This document shows positions 1 to 12,900 of a stretch of DNA of 64,000 bases, in pieces (position 1 is the stretch's first letter; each line of letters begins with the position of its first letter). Position numbers and translations under genes: made by a program. The stretch lies in contig NC_058141.1 in assembly GCF_011075055.1 (NCBI RefSeq), positions 18,175,639 to 18,239,638 of the forward strand, in the 5' to 3' direction. A model generated the notes under the pieces. The model worked only from the letters and a program-made list of their open reading frames with translations. It was not told where the DNA came from and did no database searches. Origin of the DNA: Mangifera indica. Taxonomy: Eukaryota > Streptophyta > Magnoliopsida > Sapindales > Anacardiaceae.

Positions 1-310
1 TTAAACTCAATTTAAATATAAAATAATTAACTCAAATTTAAATTAGAATGGATTTGAATAATAAACAACAATGTCTAAAAACTAAAATAGAGTTGTCAAA
101 AGTAAAAGTCGGAAGTTTTGGTGCACAGGCACCGACAAGCCCTTGACCAAGTACAATTGCTTCCCATGCAAAATTCCACTTATTCTTTCTAGATATTTGC
201 TTTCGACCAAACACATATATTTTATTTTGAAAAAATTTACGTACCACCGATCTATCAAAAAAGACTTACACAATTACTCCGTCTCTCAACATTAACCTTG
301 AATTGAACTT

Positions 311-387
<77 letters not shown>
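311..387. repeat. (TG)n(TA)n compound microsatellite
   Basis: A run of about five TG units passes directly into more than 30 TA units. It is low complexity and probably length-polymorphic. The open frame across it encodes only alternating Tyr-Ile and is not a gene. Confidence 0.97.
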
Positions 388-391
<4 letters not shown>

Positions 392-1813
392 AACATTTCA
401 TATCACGTATACATTAATTTATAATTGCAATAACTATCGAGGTTCAGTACCACTCATAATATATTTGTGGAACTTAAGTAGAGTGATGACACGTGAAAAA
501 TGACAATTCATATAACTATTCCTTGTTTTATTGTCTTGTGGTCCTGTTTTGTAGTAGGTGGAGGTAATTAATTATTCGGAACTCTTACTTAATTCATTCT
601 TTGATTGATTTTACTGAAAATATTACCATATATTAAATTTAAACCATTAAGATGGATTTTTTTTTTTTAAATCATCAGGGTTAATGATATTGATCCCTTG
701 AGGTAATGATGAAATGACAAAATTTTTCTTGAGATTCCAGAAATATATAATATTTCTTTGCTGTTAAGTTTTTGGTGTTAAAATAATCGGAAAAAAGGTA
801 TTTTTATTATCTTAGAAATCCCAGAAAAATTCTTCCTATTAAATCATTCCTTAGTGGGTCGATGTCTTTTAACTCTTACCATATAAATTTATTGTTAAAC
901 GTTGAGATGTAGATCATTTACTAATTTTCTGATACAAAATTATAGTTATCTATGATATGAAATACCTAAATATAAAGAAGAAAGAAGGTAATGTCAATAT
1001 TATTTAAGAATAAATGAAATATATCTCTTGTGAATTACTCTTTTTTACAACCACCAAAACAACAACAAAAGGTAGATAAATATCATATCTAGACCCCTAA
1101 TTGGGCATATGCCGGTTAGTAACTAAAGTATGAAGTGGTTGCTCCGTCATAAATCAAGCTAAGAAAAATGATTAAGCCATGGAATTCAGAGCAGCTATAA
1201 AATGATTAGTACTGAGACCTCTAAAAGTCTCCTAACTAATTGCATCTCTTCTACTTTTCTGACGTTGAACTCATAACTATAAGGTAATTAATTCTATCTT
1301 TCAATAATGTGGAAGCATACCCAAAAACTTATAATATAAACTTGATTGTACCTTTTTAAAAAAGCTAAACAATTTTCATTTACCATCTTAACCAGTTTAT
1401 TTTTTTAACAAACATATTCAAATTATATCTTAAATTTTTTAATTACTTTTTTTTTTCTATATATGTAAACAGTCTTCAATCATATTATCTCATACAATTG
1501 ACACCCAAACCTATATATCTAACTAAAATTACGGCCAAAATCAGGTTCCATCTGTCAATTACGACGTGATTGATTTAACGTATTTCTCGATATAGAATTC
1601 CTAGAAAACATGTCGATCTGTTAACTTCTATCTTTGCCGGGCGTACTCATAAACCCCACAATTAAAGAGTCGAAGGAAAATTAGTTTTTTGCAGATATAC
1701 ACACGGCAAATTAAGGCTATGAAGCTTCGTAAGTCAGCCATGCTTGGCATACACGGTTTCATGCTCTGCAATTATGTTTTTTTTTAATATATAAATAAAT
1801 ATATATTTATACA

Positions 1814-1863
1814 TATTATTATGTAATTAAATATTATTTTATTATTAATTTAAAATTTTTTAA
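1814..1863. repeat. AT-rich dispersed repeat, copy A
   Basis: This 50-bp stretch is repeated almost exactly (about 48 of 50 by eye) at 41147-41196. An inverted partner of its left end lies immediately downstream near 1858-1877, so the unit can fold on itself. This suggests a small MITE-like family. Confidence 0.5.
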
Positions 1864-3133
1864 TTATATAATAATACATATAAATATTTACCTATTTTAA
1901 AACTCATTTTCGGTATATAGGGACAAAATTTGAATGCTATATATTTTATTACAATCTTTCTTTATATAAGATGACGTAATGTGAAGCAATATTCTTGTCA
2001 GAATTAATTTACCCCAGTCCAAGATTATATACATAATAATCGAAATTGTTGGTGATGAACATGATGGGCACGGGCAGTGTTGTTTATGAGTTCAGCTCAT
2101 TCTTTGTCCATTTTGCCGAATAATAGAAGAAACTCAAAAACTACCCTACTCAATAATTTAAAGTACATGATCAATTTGATGTTTGTTAGTCATTTGAAGC
2201 AAATAACAAGCAAAACTCAATTATGTAACTACAAAATACATATCTTTCATTGTACTTGGATTCGTAAAGTATGACTCCTAAATTGCTTTATATCTTTGAA
2301 AAAAAAAAAAAAGAGTTGTTAATAATAAAATGATAATATAATAATTATGTTATACTAAAATAATAACAATAAAATTATATTATTTTTTTAATATATAAAT
2401 GATATATCATCTTATGATTAAATAATTTTAAATTAAAAATAAAAAAAATTAAATCAAATAATGACATATATAAAATTGTGTATTTAAAGTATATACATAT
2501 ACTCAAATAATAATATAATACTAATGCATTGACAGATCTTTGGATGTATACTCAATTTTATTGGAATTATTTTAATACTTAAGGCATGTCTTCCCTAATT
2601 GAATATGAAAAGGTTGGGAGAGCGATCGTACAAATGAAATAACATACCCAAGGAATATAGTCAAAGTAATTTCTTGGGGCTAAAAATCATACTACTGTTG
2701 TCACATGTTAATTGCTGATGTTGATCTCCAAAATTTACGGTTAATATGTTTAAGACCAAAGTAATTGACCTATGTGATAAGAAGGGCAAGACGAGTTTCA
2801 CACATATATTAATACTAGCACCGTTATTATGATTCACCATAACAGGAAAATTATCATCATGTATATTAATTATATATTTGAAAACACTTGAACATTATTA
2901 AATAAACAATACAAAAGATAAAAAATTAAGGGTAAGGCAATTAATGTACCGGGGTAGCGTTACCCCATAGCTAAGCTACCCAATTATCAAATGTGGAAAT
3001 GATCAGGGTTTTAATTAAATTTTCTCTCATCTAGAAGATTAGCGTCCATCAATCATATTTTATCTTTTTCTTAAACTGGACCAAGAAAGCTCAAAATGCG
3101 TAGCCCATCATCTCTTTCTTGTTGCGGTGGTTG

Positions 3134-3135
<2 letters not shown>

Positions 3136-3171
<36 letters not shown>
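3136..3171. repeat. (GA)n microsatellite upstream of NST1-like gene
   Basis: An uninterrupted AG tract of about 36 bp, some 480 bp upstream of the NST1-like start codon. GA tracts are common in plant promoters and 5' regions. Any regulatory role here is inference. Confidence 0.95.
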
Positions 3172-3176
<5 letters not shown>

Positions 3177-3541
3177 TTTTCATTTTCATTTTTAATTTAT
3201 AATTTATTTGTTGTTGTGGTGGTTGCACAAGTAAAATGAGAGAGATAAAAGGGATGGGTTTGTTTAGGCGGTAGTTTTCTCTGAAGATTTTAAGGTCGAG
3301 GGTCATAGTTACGATGGTGGCTTGCCCCCCGCATTCTTGTTGCCTACAAGGGCCATGTAGGACCGACATGAATTTCCCAAAACGATATTCTCTCCACATC
3401 CATGTAGGTAGGTGGGCTATTTTCTCGAAGATTAGTAAAAGAACAAGCCCCACTTAAGACTATACTAGTTACCCATAAGAACAAACTTTTCTCTTTTATC
3501 TCTGTCCCAGTTGCCCCTACTCACTTCTATTTATTATTCAT

Positions 3542-3552
3542 TATATATATAG
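3542..3552 (+). promoter_or_regulatory. Probable TATA box of the NST1-like gene
   Basis: A TATATATATAG motif lies about 110 bp before the start codon. It would place transcription start near 3575-3585 and give a pyrimidine-rich leader of roughly 75 bp. The assignment rests on position and motif only. Confidence 0.5.
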
Positions 3553-3654
3553 AGCCCTTTACATGCTCAATTTGGTACACCAACTAATTAGTTATAACTT
3601 TCTTCATTTCTCTATCTCTTCTCCTTCTCTTTCTTCATCAATCTCTCGTTGTAA

Positions 3655-5065
3655 ATGCCTGAAAACATGAGTATATCTGTAAATGGCCAATCTCAAGTCC
3701 CGCCTGGCTTTAGATTTCATCCTACTGAAGAGGAACTCTTGCACTACTACTTGAGGAAGAAGGTCTCATACGAGAAGATTGATTTGGATGTGATTCGTGA
3801 TGTCGATCTCAATAAGCTCGAACCTTGGGATATACAAGGTAAATTAATGGGTTCTATTTCTTATATTGTTTAATTCATATTCATTAAGAAGCATAACCAT
3901 TATCTATCTTATGTTCTATGAGCATCGATCTGTTTCAAAATTTTTTTTAATTTTCACCGAGTTGGTTTTCTCGCGGCTCTTTGCAGAGAAGTGCAAAATT
4001 GGAACCACCCCTCAAAATGACTGGTACTTCTTCAGTCATAAAGATAAAAAATACCCCACTGGAACTAGGACAAATCGAGCTACTGCTGCAGGTTTTTGGA
4101 AAGCTACTGGCAGAGACAAGGTAATATATAGCAACTCTAGGCGGATTGGAATGAGGAAGACTCTGGTTTTCTACAAAGGACGAGCTCCTCATGGCCAAAA
4201 GTCCGACTGGATAATGCATGAGTATCGCCTGGATGATAACACCACTGAAACCACCAATGTAAGCCGTTGTTCTCATCCCTTCAACTATTTGGCAAGGCAT
4301 ATCATTATTAACACTGATGATGTACTAATTCTTTATTCAATCTAGGTTTCGAATGTTATGGGAGAAGCAAACCAGGAAGAGGGATGGGTCGTATGCCGTA
4401 TATTCAAGAAGAAAAATCACCACAAAACCCTAGATAGCCCTATAAGTTCGTCTATTAGCGGAGAGACGAGGAGCCGTATGTTCAACACATGGAGTGAAGG
4501 AGCTTTAGAGGAAATCCTTCAACAGATGGGAAGAACTTGCAAGGAAGAAAGTGAAGGCAACAATAACTTAAGACTTTTCAGGTCAATCGATTCAGGGATC
4601 CAAAATGGCTACAATGACTCATTCATAAAACTCCCAAGCTTAGAGAGCCCAAACTCCACCAGCAGCCAAAACTGTTACCAGCCAGTTATCAATATTGAGA
4701 ATGAAAGCTCTTTGAACAATCAAGTGAGTACGGGCAACTCCAACTCAATGTATCACATGGACTCCAGTCTCACCAACTGGGCAGTTTTCGATAAGCTTGT
4801 GGCCTCCCAGCTCAATGGCCATACTGAGACATCCAGGCAATTAGCATGTTTTAATGAGCCAACAATGGGGTATAGCAACCCCAGTGATGATCACCAAGAT
4901 TTCCAATTGCCAACTCTGAGATCATCTTCGTTATCTACCAACAGGTCTTTCCATGGATCAGAAGATTATAACAGCGAAATAGAGCTGTGGAATTTCACGA
5001 GATCATCATCAACATTGCCATCAACTGATCCGCTATGCCACGTATCAAAGAGAAATATTGTATAA
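3655..5065 (+). CDS. NST1: NAC transcription factor, NST1 type (secondary-wall master switch)
   Basis: Three exons, 3655-3838, 3987-4258 and 4346-5065, join in frame through GT-AG introns to give 391 residues (AtNST1 is about 365). The NAC DNA-binding domain spans about residues 16-173: [18 protein letters not shown] begins it, then [58 protein letters not shown] and [13 protein letters not shown]. The intron positions inside the NAC domain are typical of the family. The acidic, Ser/Asn-rich C-terminus contains [24 protein letters not shown] and ELWNFT blocks, which match the activation region of NST1/SND1 proteins rather than CUC or stress NACs. By family knowledge it is a nuclear activator of fibre and anther-endothecium secondary wall and lignin genes. 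NST1 is favoured over SND1 because of the [16 protein letters not shown] start and because a GulLO gene lies nearby, as in Arabidopsis. Confidence 0.93.
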
Positions 5066-5733
5066 CGGAATAAGAATAGTCCATATATCATTATATCATA
5101 GCTCTTAAAGTCAAAGCATGCATTGTGATTACAGTAGTATAAGAGAGAGATGTAAAATAAATAAATTAAAAAAGAAGAGAGTTTATCTTTAGATTGGTAA
5201 CACTGCCATTATCATCTTTAGCAATAATCAAGATGTCTAAATATTTCAACTTGCTCTTTAGAAGCATAGCAAAACCCCAGGTGGCCTGATAGTCTCTTTC
5301 TAACTACTATTAATCATTCCAACTTTTTTCTTCACTAAAATGATTAAAATTGTATGTTTCTAATAATCTTTTCAGTCACATGCTATGTCGGTTTGTTTCA
5401 GCAGCTCAACCCCTGGTTCCAAGTGTCCCTGCACCGGGACACATGGCCTCCCGGCTTCACTCTCTCCTTAATACAAATAATACATTAAACATAGTATCTA
5501 ATCATCAACTTTACTAAATAATGAGTGATGTGTATGTGATACCACTAACTCTTGACTTGTTTATTATTATTAATACGAGACTGATTATGTAGATGACTAA
5601 ACTCAGCAGCCAATAAAATGAAAAGGAGCCCACTTTTCTTGTCAAATGATGTTTGAAAATAATGGCACGTAAGGAGAAAATAACAAACAAGTAGCTGGAT
5701 TTTAGGCCTTGCCATGCCACCAACCAGGAATAC
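5066..5733. other. 3' flank of the NST1-like gene
   Basis: This covers the probable 3' untranslated region (AATAAA-like sequences near 5155-5165) and AT-rich spacer up to the transposon at 5743. No coding region is supported. Confidence 0.6.
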
Positions 5734-6438
5734 TACCGTATGGGCCAAACGACTTATTCTCACTGAAGTTTTGACGTATTTTTAAAATGGTATCTATGAG
5801 ATTTAAAAAATTTAAAGTTTCGTTCATGAGTTAATTATTATTAAAATTTTTTATTAAAATTATAAATAAAATCATCATTTTATTAATATTATTAAAAATA
5901 TAAGAATTTATTATGTTTTCCCTCAGAGTTTTAAAAACTAACAATTTTATTTATATTAAAGTTTTTTAATTTTCAAAAGTAACAGTTTTCTTTCCAACAT
6001 CTAAGATTTATTTTTTAGACGCTCTCTAGTCATTGACGACGACTCATCAATCCACCATCTCAACCACCAGATCTTCACTCTCCAACATAAGAAGACTTGA
6101 CAAAGATATATTTTCGTCGATTCTAAATGAATTGATGAAGATGCATCGATTCTTCTGAATCGATGAAGTCTTTATTGATTCAAACAAATCAATAAAGACA
6201 TGTCAATTCATTTGCAATCGATGAACAAACATCTTCATCTCATCTCCTGGAAGCACCAAAGAGATGAAGGGTAGCCAGAGATTTATGTGTTGAAGCACCG
6301 TCTCTGATGACTAGAGAATACCTGAAAAATAAATTTTATATTTTAAAGTGAAAAAAATATTACTCTTAAAAATTAAAAGACTTTAAATAAGAGTAAAATA
6401 ATTGTTTGGTGGGAATAAGCCCTTTGGCCTACTGTATG
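5734..6438. mobile_element. Non-autonomous Mutator-like element (5.7 kb copy)
   Basis: The element body is 5743-6429 (687 bp). It begins GGCCAAACGACTTATTCTCA and ends with the inverted counterpart TGGGAATAAGCCCTTTGGCC. The flanks TACCGTATG (5734-5742) and TACTGTATG (6430-6438) agree at 8 of 9 bases, as expected for an aged 9-bp target duplication. No transposase is encoded. The interior has several related stretches around GATGAAGAC/GTCTTCATC. Confidence 0.75.
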
Positions 6439-6739
6439 TGTGACGGCAACTTTTTATCGTACAGCACTCATAAGTAGGCCTCACCACTTTTTCCTATTTT
6501 TCGTCTTCCTCTAATTTTTTGTGATTACTTTATTTGAAAACAAGAAAAGTCAATTTCTTTTCCTTCACAACCCACAATCTTACGAGGATGGAAACATTTA
6601 TTTGACCCTAAAATAAAATGGTTTCAATGCTGAATGAATGAAACAATATTATAAACTCTCCCTGTTGATAAATTTGCGTATAGCATTAACTGGCTGTGGT
6701 AATGGTTGGCACCATTTTAGCGATATATATGCCAATTAG

Positions 6740-6785
<46 letters not shown>

Positions 6786-8429
6786 TCATGAGTTGAATGC
6801 ATTAACATAAAAGTCTAGTCTAGTGCCATAACCAATAGCCATCTTTAATAATAATACTCATTAAGGCCAACCACTCTAATATTTAAATACGAAGGACCAA
6901 TGGCATATGGTTTGTTTCAGTTCATGACAGACATTTCTCACCAAGTCGATATGATTTGAGTCTTTAACTCTAATCATGGTGATTCCTGCCTGCCGTGCCA
7001 TATTATGAAACATCCACGACTTGATAGTCTCCCTTTACCCATAATATATAATGGACATTAATAAAGACATACCAAACAATCTAACAAAGGTTCTCTAATC
7101 TTCTCTTGGATCTTGCAGTCTTATGATTATGAAATTATATATAACTTAGATTAATTGTAGAGATTAGACCTAATTAATCAAAGTTTATGAGTTACAGAAA
7201 TTAATTCTGATGATTAAATAATGTATAATTGACCTTACACAGACAATCAAGATAGAATCCAAAAGGAGTAGGACCATTATAAGATAACAAAGTCCACCCG
7301 ATTGATTGAATCATTTAGTCACCTTCCCCACCTGTGTGGTCAATCTAACACAAAGAAATTGATCACCATGAAATTTACCAATCAAAAAGCACAATTTAGA
7401 TGATATTTTCTGCACAACTGTCAATTTCCCTCTTTAAATTGTTCATTACTGATTACTACTCATTTGATGTAATGTAATCAGAGATGATGCATAAATGAAA
7501 AACAGCACAATAGTGATACCTCCAAAAGGGAAGGTTATATATGTTCTCTGGAAGCTGGAATTATATATAGTAGGTATATCCTCACATCAACCTTTTTGTT
7601 CAGAAAAAAGAGTTCCATCACAAGGCCTACATAAAAATTAATTTATCTAGCTATGATTTCTCATCAATAATAACTTATTCAAAATGGCTTCGCATATATA
7701 ATATTCCATTTGGGGCGAAGCTTCCATTTCATTTTATTGGACAATCAAGTCAACAAAGATAAACCGTTAATTAAAATAATTAAAAAATTAAATCTATAAA
7801 CTTGATTAAGGCTATTTAATAATCATGAAACCAATTCAGTGTATTGGAATGTAATGGTGTTACATAAATGAGAACCACACATGCTGAAAAGCAATTAAAG
7901 ATAGAATTAAATTGCACATTAACGTAGGAAAAGCCGACAAGACCCACATACAATTGCTTAGGTACACACACACAATCTAAGCAAATTATTCTCTCCAGGC
8001 AAAGTTTGGTTGTTGACAAAGACTTCTAGTGTCACCATTCCAACACATCAATCGCTCCACAAATACATTCCCCTAACCCTAATCTCACAATTATTTGATT
8101 TTAAATAAAAATAGTTTAAGTCCAAGCATTCCTTACGCTTAAGCAGAACCCTCCAATAATAGAAGAAAAAAAATAACCCAAATGATACAAAATGTCTCAG
8201 AATGCCAAAGTTTTTGAATACAGATTCCTGCAAATCGCTGCACTCTACATACTCAATAAAAATCATATCATCAGGAAAATTGAGATAATTTTCAGAAAGA
8301 CTTCTATTCAATGCCATGGTATATTTTAGAAAGATAAAATTAATAATAGAAAAGAATTTTAAGTCAACATATATACTGAGAGATAGACATCTCAACACAG
8401 AACAAAAACGAATTTAATTTTTTACACTT
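6439..8429. other. Intergenic, no gene seen
   Basis: AT-rich spacer containing a (TA)n tract at 6743-6783. Open frames on the minus strand at 7816-8398 have no recognisable domain, homopolymer-rich codons and no splice context, so I do not call them genes. Confidence 0.6.
6743..6783. repeat. (TA)n microsatellite
   Basis: About 20 uninterrupted TA units. Confidence 0.95.
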
Positions 8430-9279
8430 AAGGTTTGACCTAAAAGGACATTTTCACCCCTTCAATTTGGAAATTATATATTCTCATTACGAATCAAACT
8501 CCTTAAAAAACCAACATTATAAGGGCAAAATTGTAATTGTATCATAACATTTTGAAAAAAAAATAGAATAACCTTTTACATGCCTGGCCTTAATATTTTA
8601 AACATGATAGTTTGACAAACATGATAGTTTGACCATTTTACAGGTTTGAAAATATGAAATTTAGTCTTTGTAAATTTGAAAACCTTATTTGTCACCCTAA
8701 ACAACCACAGCCTATTGTGTTCTGTTTCTTGAGCCCTGCAAACAATTCGTCCACCATGACCATGCACAAAGACTTCACCAAGGACAAAAAGATCCTGTCA
8801 ACAGTGCCATATAATTGATAGAATAGCCAAAGTAGGTTGTCAGCATGCATAGAGGACGTGAGTGAAGATGAAGGCAAGTCTAGTTATAATGAAGCCAATT
8901 TTTATGAAACCACAGGACAAGAAGAAGACAAGCACGATGAACCAAGGGAAGAAGTGGTTGGGTGTAGGTAGGAGAGAGGGTGGCTTCCAGGGTTGGGAAT
9001 GCGGAGTGAGTTGCTGGGGTAAGGAGATAGTGGCTGAATGATGGTAGGGGAAAAAAAAAGGTTGTTTATGCAAATTTGATATCTAAAAGGTGATATGATA
9101 AATTTGTTAATTAATTTAGGGTGATACATTAATTTTTAAAAGTGAAAAAATTACTACGTTAATTTAATTCTCTAACATCGTATCAAAATTTTTCTTCATT
9201 TACAGAGTTTGGTTTTGATAAAAAAAAATGTGATTTATAAATTCAATAAGTGAAAAAGTGTTTTTAGGCCAAGCTTTGA
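8430..9279. mobile_element. Non-autonomous Mutator-like element (8.4 kb copy)
   Basis: The proposed body is 8439-9270 (832 bp), bounded by AAGGTTTGA (8430-8438) and AAGCTTTGA (9271-9279), 8 of 9 matching. The left end reads CCTAAAAGGACATTTTCACC; the right end reverse-complemented reads GGCCTAAAAACACTTTTTCA. These ends are more diverged from the other copies, and the left lacks the initial GG. The interior at about 8700-9060 is less AT-rich than its surroundings and could be acquired host sequence. No intact gene is visible in it. Confidence 0.55.
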
Positions 9280-12200
9280 GTGGGAACGTGTAATTGGCCT
9301 AAATTACCATAACATAATGGAAGTTATATACACAAACAAGACCAAAATAATAAGTGACAAAAAATATAACTTCACCTACTTCATTGTTGATGAGATTTTT
9401 CATTACAAATTAATGTATATAATATAAAATCTTACACAAAATGGATTACAATAATAATCATAAGAATTATATAATTATCATCAATATTCATTATGATGAT
9501 ATAAAAAAATATAAAGAAAATTGAATATAAAATGGTTTTTTAACGTAATTTAATCCATTATTTAGAATTTTACGTCTACAATTATGGTATTAATGACTTT
9601 GGGAGAATGCTATTTGATCTTTTGGCTTTTCTTTAATTTACTTTACTTATCAAAAAAAAAATTATAATAAAAGTGTCATTTGTATGGCTCTTTTTGAACC
9701 AAAAAAGAAGTTGTTAAATCTTAAGAGAGTCTTCTCATCTAATTTGGAATAATATTTATTTAATTGTAATTATTTGGTTTTTATATTTCTTGATTTTCCC
9801 CTCGTTGTTATTTTTTTTATTCTCCCTCAAACAATCTTTCGTATTTATAGAATTTCCAAAAGTGATTACAATATTATTAATTATATTTATATTCAAATAA
9901 TAAATTCTTATTCAATGCACTTAAAATATAAATTGAATTGAGAGTTAATAAGACAAGATCTTATTGTTTTCTAACATGAGTAGATAACAAGAAAGAAACG
10001 TCAATTGCTATGTCAGTTGTTAAATTATGTTTCCGGACAAGACATGTTTATTTGTGGGTCAAAGCACAAGTTATTGCTTTCATAAATGATGGGTTTTTGG
10101 AAAGATACCATACAAGTAGGAAACTACGTCGTATAACATTCATATATAAATTTTCAATCTCGATAACATTAAAACAAAAAATTTCAGGATATTTTAGTAT
10201 ATTTCAAATTCTCAAATCATAATACTTCTGATTATTTTTCTCTTAATTAAAATTTCTTTCCCGACAACTAAAGACTGGTCTCAACAGGGCCAGGAAAAGC
10301 TTATAATAGCGGCACCTTTCTTAAGCTCTTCTAATTATTTATCTATTGATTTTACATCTGTTCAGATGATTGGACTTAAATTCCCAACAGTTAATCTTTA
10401 AAATTGCCGCGTCGTATTACAACGTGAAATGGCAGACTGCTGTAGTGCTACTAAGCAAAATGATGGATGATTTTTCCAAAGCTATTTATTGACCCTGATT
10501 AGACACTTAAATTGCTGATAATTAGAGCTGAAAATTAATTAAAGTTTTATTATGTTAGGTGAGGTGGGGTCTGTCCATCCGGGCAAGGTGTTACATCTAG
10601 ATCAAAATGAAGGCACATATAATAATTCTAATTTGTAGATGAATTTATAAAGTCAGCTTTAGTTAGAAGGTTACCTCTTTGGAATTCACAGGCTGAAGAA
10701 TCAAATCTCTGTGATATTTGATGTGATCAAAAGGTGGGAATGACTAATGTAATGCAAAAGTTCTAGATTTTGTTCAGGTTTTTCCACTAAAACTATTCTC
10801 CATCTTTACAAGTTATGCTCTTTTAGTGTAAAAAAAATAAAAATTTAGGTTTGTTAAGAGGAGACACCGTTTACCCTACAATGTAAATGGACTTTGCGAT
10901 AGATTTCCTCTAAATGAGCTTTCAGTAGATTTCTTCACTGCAGGATTTGATTGAACATTGCTGCCAAGAAAGTTGAAATTTGACATAATTTTCACCTAAT
11001 TTCAACTACCATTACCTCATAATATCATATGGGTATATAGTAATTAGCCTTTAATTGTTGATAATACAGCTCATTTTTCTCGTGCTGATCATCACACGAG
11101 GGCAGGTGAAGTATGGCAACATTCATATGGATGTATTCAAGTTAATTATGTCTCTCCTCCTGATCCTGATTGATTTTTGTTTCATAAAAGCTCTAGATTG
11201 TTGTTTCGCCCGACAACCAAAATCTCCGTACGGTTGGAATTTGGCTTAGGCTTTCAAAACAAACCTACAATTAAATCAAGCCTCAGCTGCGCCTCTAACG
11301 CCAAGTCGCCAACAAACCTGCAATAAACAACCGCTAGCAGACATAAAATCCAAACACAAACAAAACTACAGAGAAAGCATTTCTCGTGGGAAAGTGTTTA
11401 TTTTTCATTTATGTATGTATCCTGTTCGTAACGAGGAAAGATACTTGAAATAAAAAATCTCTTCAAAATTTTTGGGCTTCTCAAAAAGCCCAAAATATAA
11501 CTGAGCATATTTCAATGGCCCATGAATGCCCAGACCAAACAAATCAATAAGCTTAGGTCAATTAACTACCAACTACCAGGTTTAGCTGGCACAATTACAC
11601 ATATTATGACGTTCTTCATCCATTTCCTCCAAGTTTCATAACAAAAAAAAGATTTTTGTGAACATCATGTTGGCATGTTCTGTTTACTTTTTACATTGTT
11701 TCTATTATTTTCCGGTCATTCTTTTATAAATATGATAAAACCTCGAATATATATCTTTTTCTTAAAAATTTTAATATTTTATTATTTTTATTAACTTTTA
11801 GAGCTGTGTCCAATTCAGTTCATTTGTTTTAATTTATTCATTTCCAGCGCGACAGTATTAAAAATATAAGGTTGGTTAATCATGTTTTTTCATTAATAGA
11901 ATAATAGCTAGCTGTTATGGAAACGAATTGCGGCCTGCCCTGCGTTGAGGCAGAGCCTACCTTACCTAACCTTTAATCCTTGAAAATAATATTCTATAAA
12001 CACTTTCGTTCCACTTATTTTCGTTTAAGTATCATATTCACAAGAGGGATGAAGCGCATTGGAATCTGTACAGTTTGACTGGATTGACTGGTCTTAATAT
12101 AGTTGAAAGCCACGTGTGTATATTCAATTGGAGGGAAAATTATTATTGTACCTTCAAACTTTTAAGTGGTTAGATTCGATGACCTGATTTTGGTCAAAAA

Positions 12201-12900
12201 TGTTACAGCTATGTACATGTGTTGTAGGATAAATTATTTGAAGACGGACCACCGTGGTCCATCAACCATATGATGTTTCCCTGCTTGCTCAGAACATTAG
12301 CACGTGACAACATGAGAGATTAGGAGTTGATCTTAATAGAAAGCGAAAGACTCAAAACCTTTTTATCCAGAAAATGAAAAAAAAAAAAGATAAGTAAAGA
12401 GACTTTGTTCCAATGTAAAGTAGTTTTGGTTCCTGTGCCCCCACAACGTGCCCCCCTCTCTCTCTGTCTCGCTGTCCCGTGGCTTTCAATGTATCGATTT
12501 CATGTATTACAGACGCCCACTCCCTCCGTCGCTACATGTTCTCTGTAAATTGTATATTTTCATATTTCAATTTATATAATATTTTGCGGTACTAATGCTT
12601 ATTGCGTACTATCTGACACCATCGCCATTTAGTGTCTTCCCATGCCCCAAAAAAAATCAACTTTGAAAGCATTTAGATATCACCATAGGTATACTTTGTA
12701 TTGAATCTTAGCTATTGGCAATTAGACGTCAGACATGGACGTAGTATTAATTAATCATTATCACTCTCTTACACAGCACAGTGAAACCAGTGGGCGTTAC
12801 TATACAAACTGCAAACTCCTCGTCTTTTACTTCCTGCCTCATTGACGTCTTTTTTAGCTGTATTTGCTGTAAATGCAGCTTGGTTTAACCATATTTTTAG
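9280..12900. other. Intergenic DNA upstream of the IQD gene
   Basis: No coding region is supported. The sequence immediately before the IQD start codon ends in TTTTTAG, an acceptor-like site directly abutting ATG, so a 5' untranslated intron probably ends at 12900. Pyrimidine-rich sequence at 12450-12480 may belong to the promoter or leader. Confidence 0.55.

Larger units (their letters stand above)
1..3541. other. Intergenic DNA upstream of the NST1-like gene
   Basis: AT-rich sequence with no convincing coding region. It contains a long TG/TA microsatellite near the left edge, a GA tract at 3136-3171 and a 50-bp AT-rich repeat at 1814-1863 that recurs at 41147-41196. The short open frames here are low-complexity or lack family resemblance. 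Confidence 0.7.

Noticed and set aside
303..503. Open frame across the TG/TA repeat
   Set aside because: It encodes alternating Tyr-Ile from a dinucleotide repeat, with no domain.
3091..3453. Minus-strand frame of 120 codons upstream of the NST1-like gene
   Set aside because: Its Ser-Leu run is the GA microsatellite. The rest has no family resemblance, and it lies in the promoter of the plus-strand gene.
3947..4300. Minus-strand frame opposite NST1 exon 2
   Set aside because: It is an antisense shadow of the conserved NAC exon.
7816..8398. Minus-strand frames of 67 and 116 codons
   Set aside because: AT-driven composition rich in Phe/Tyr, no recognisable domain, no splice context.
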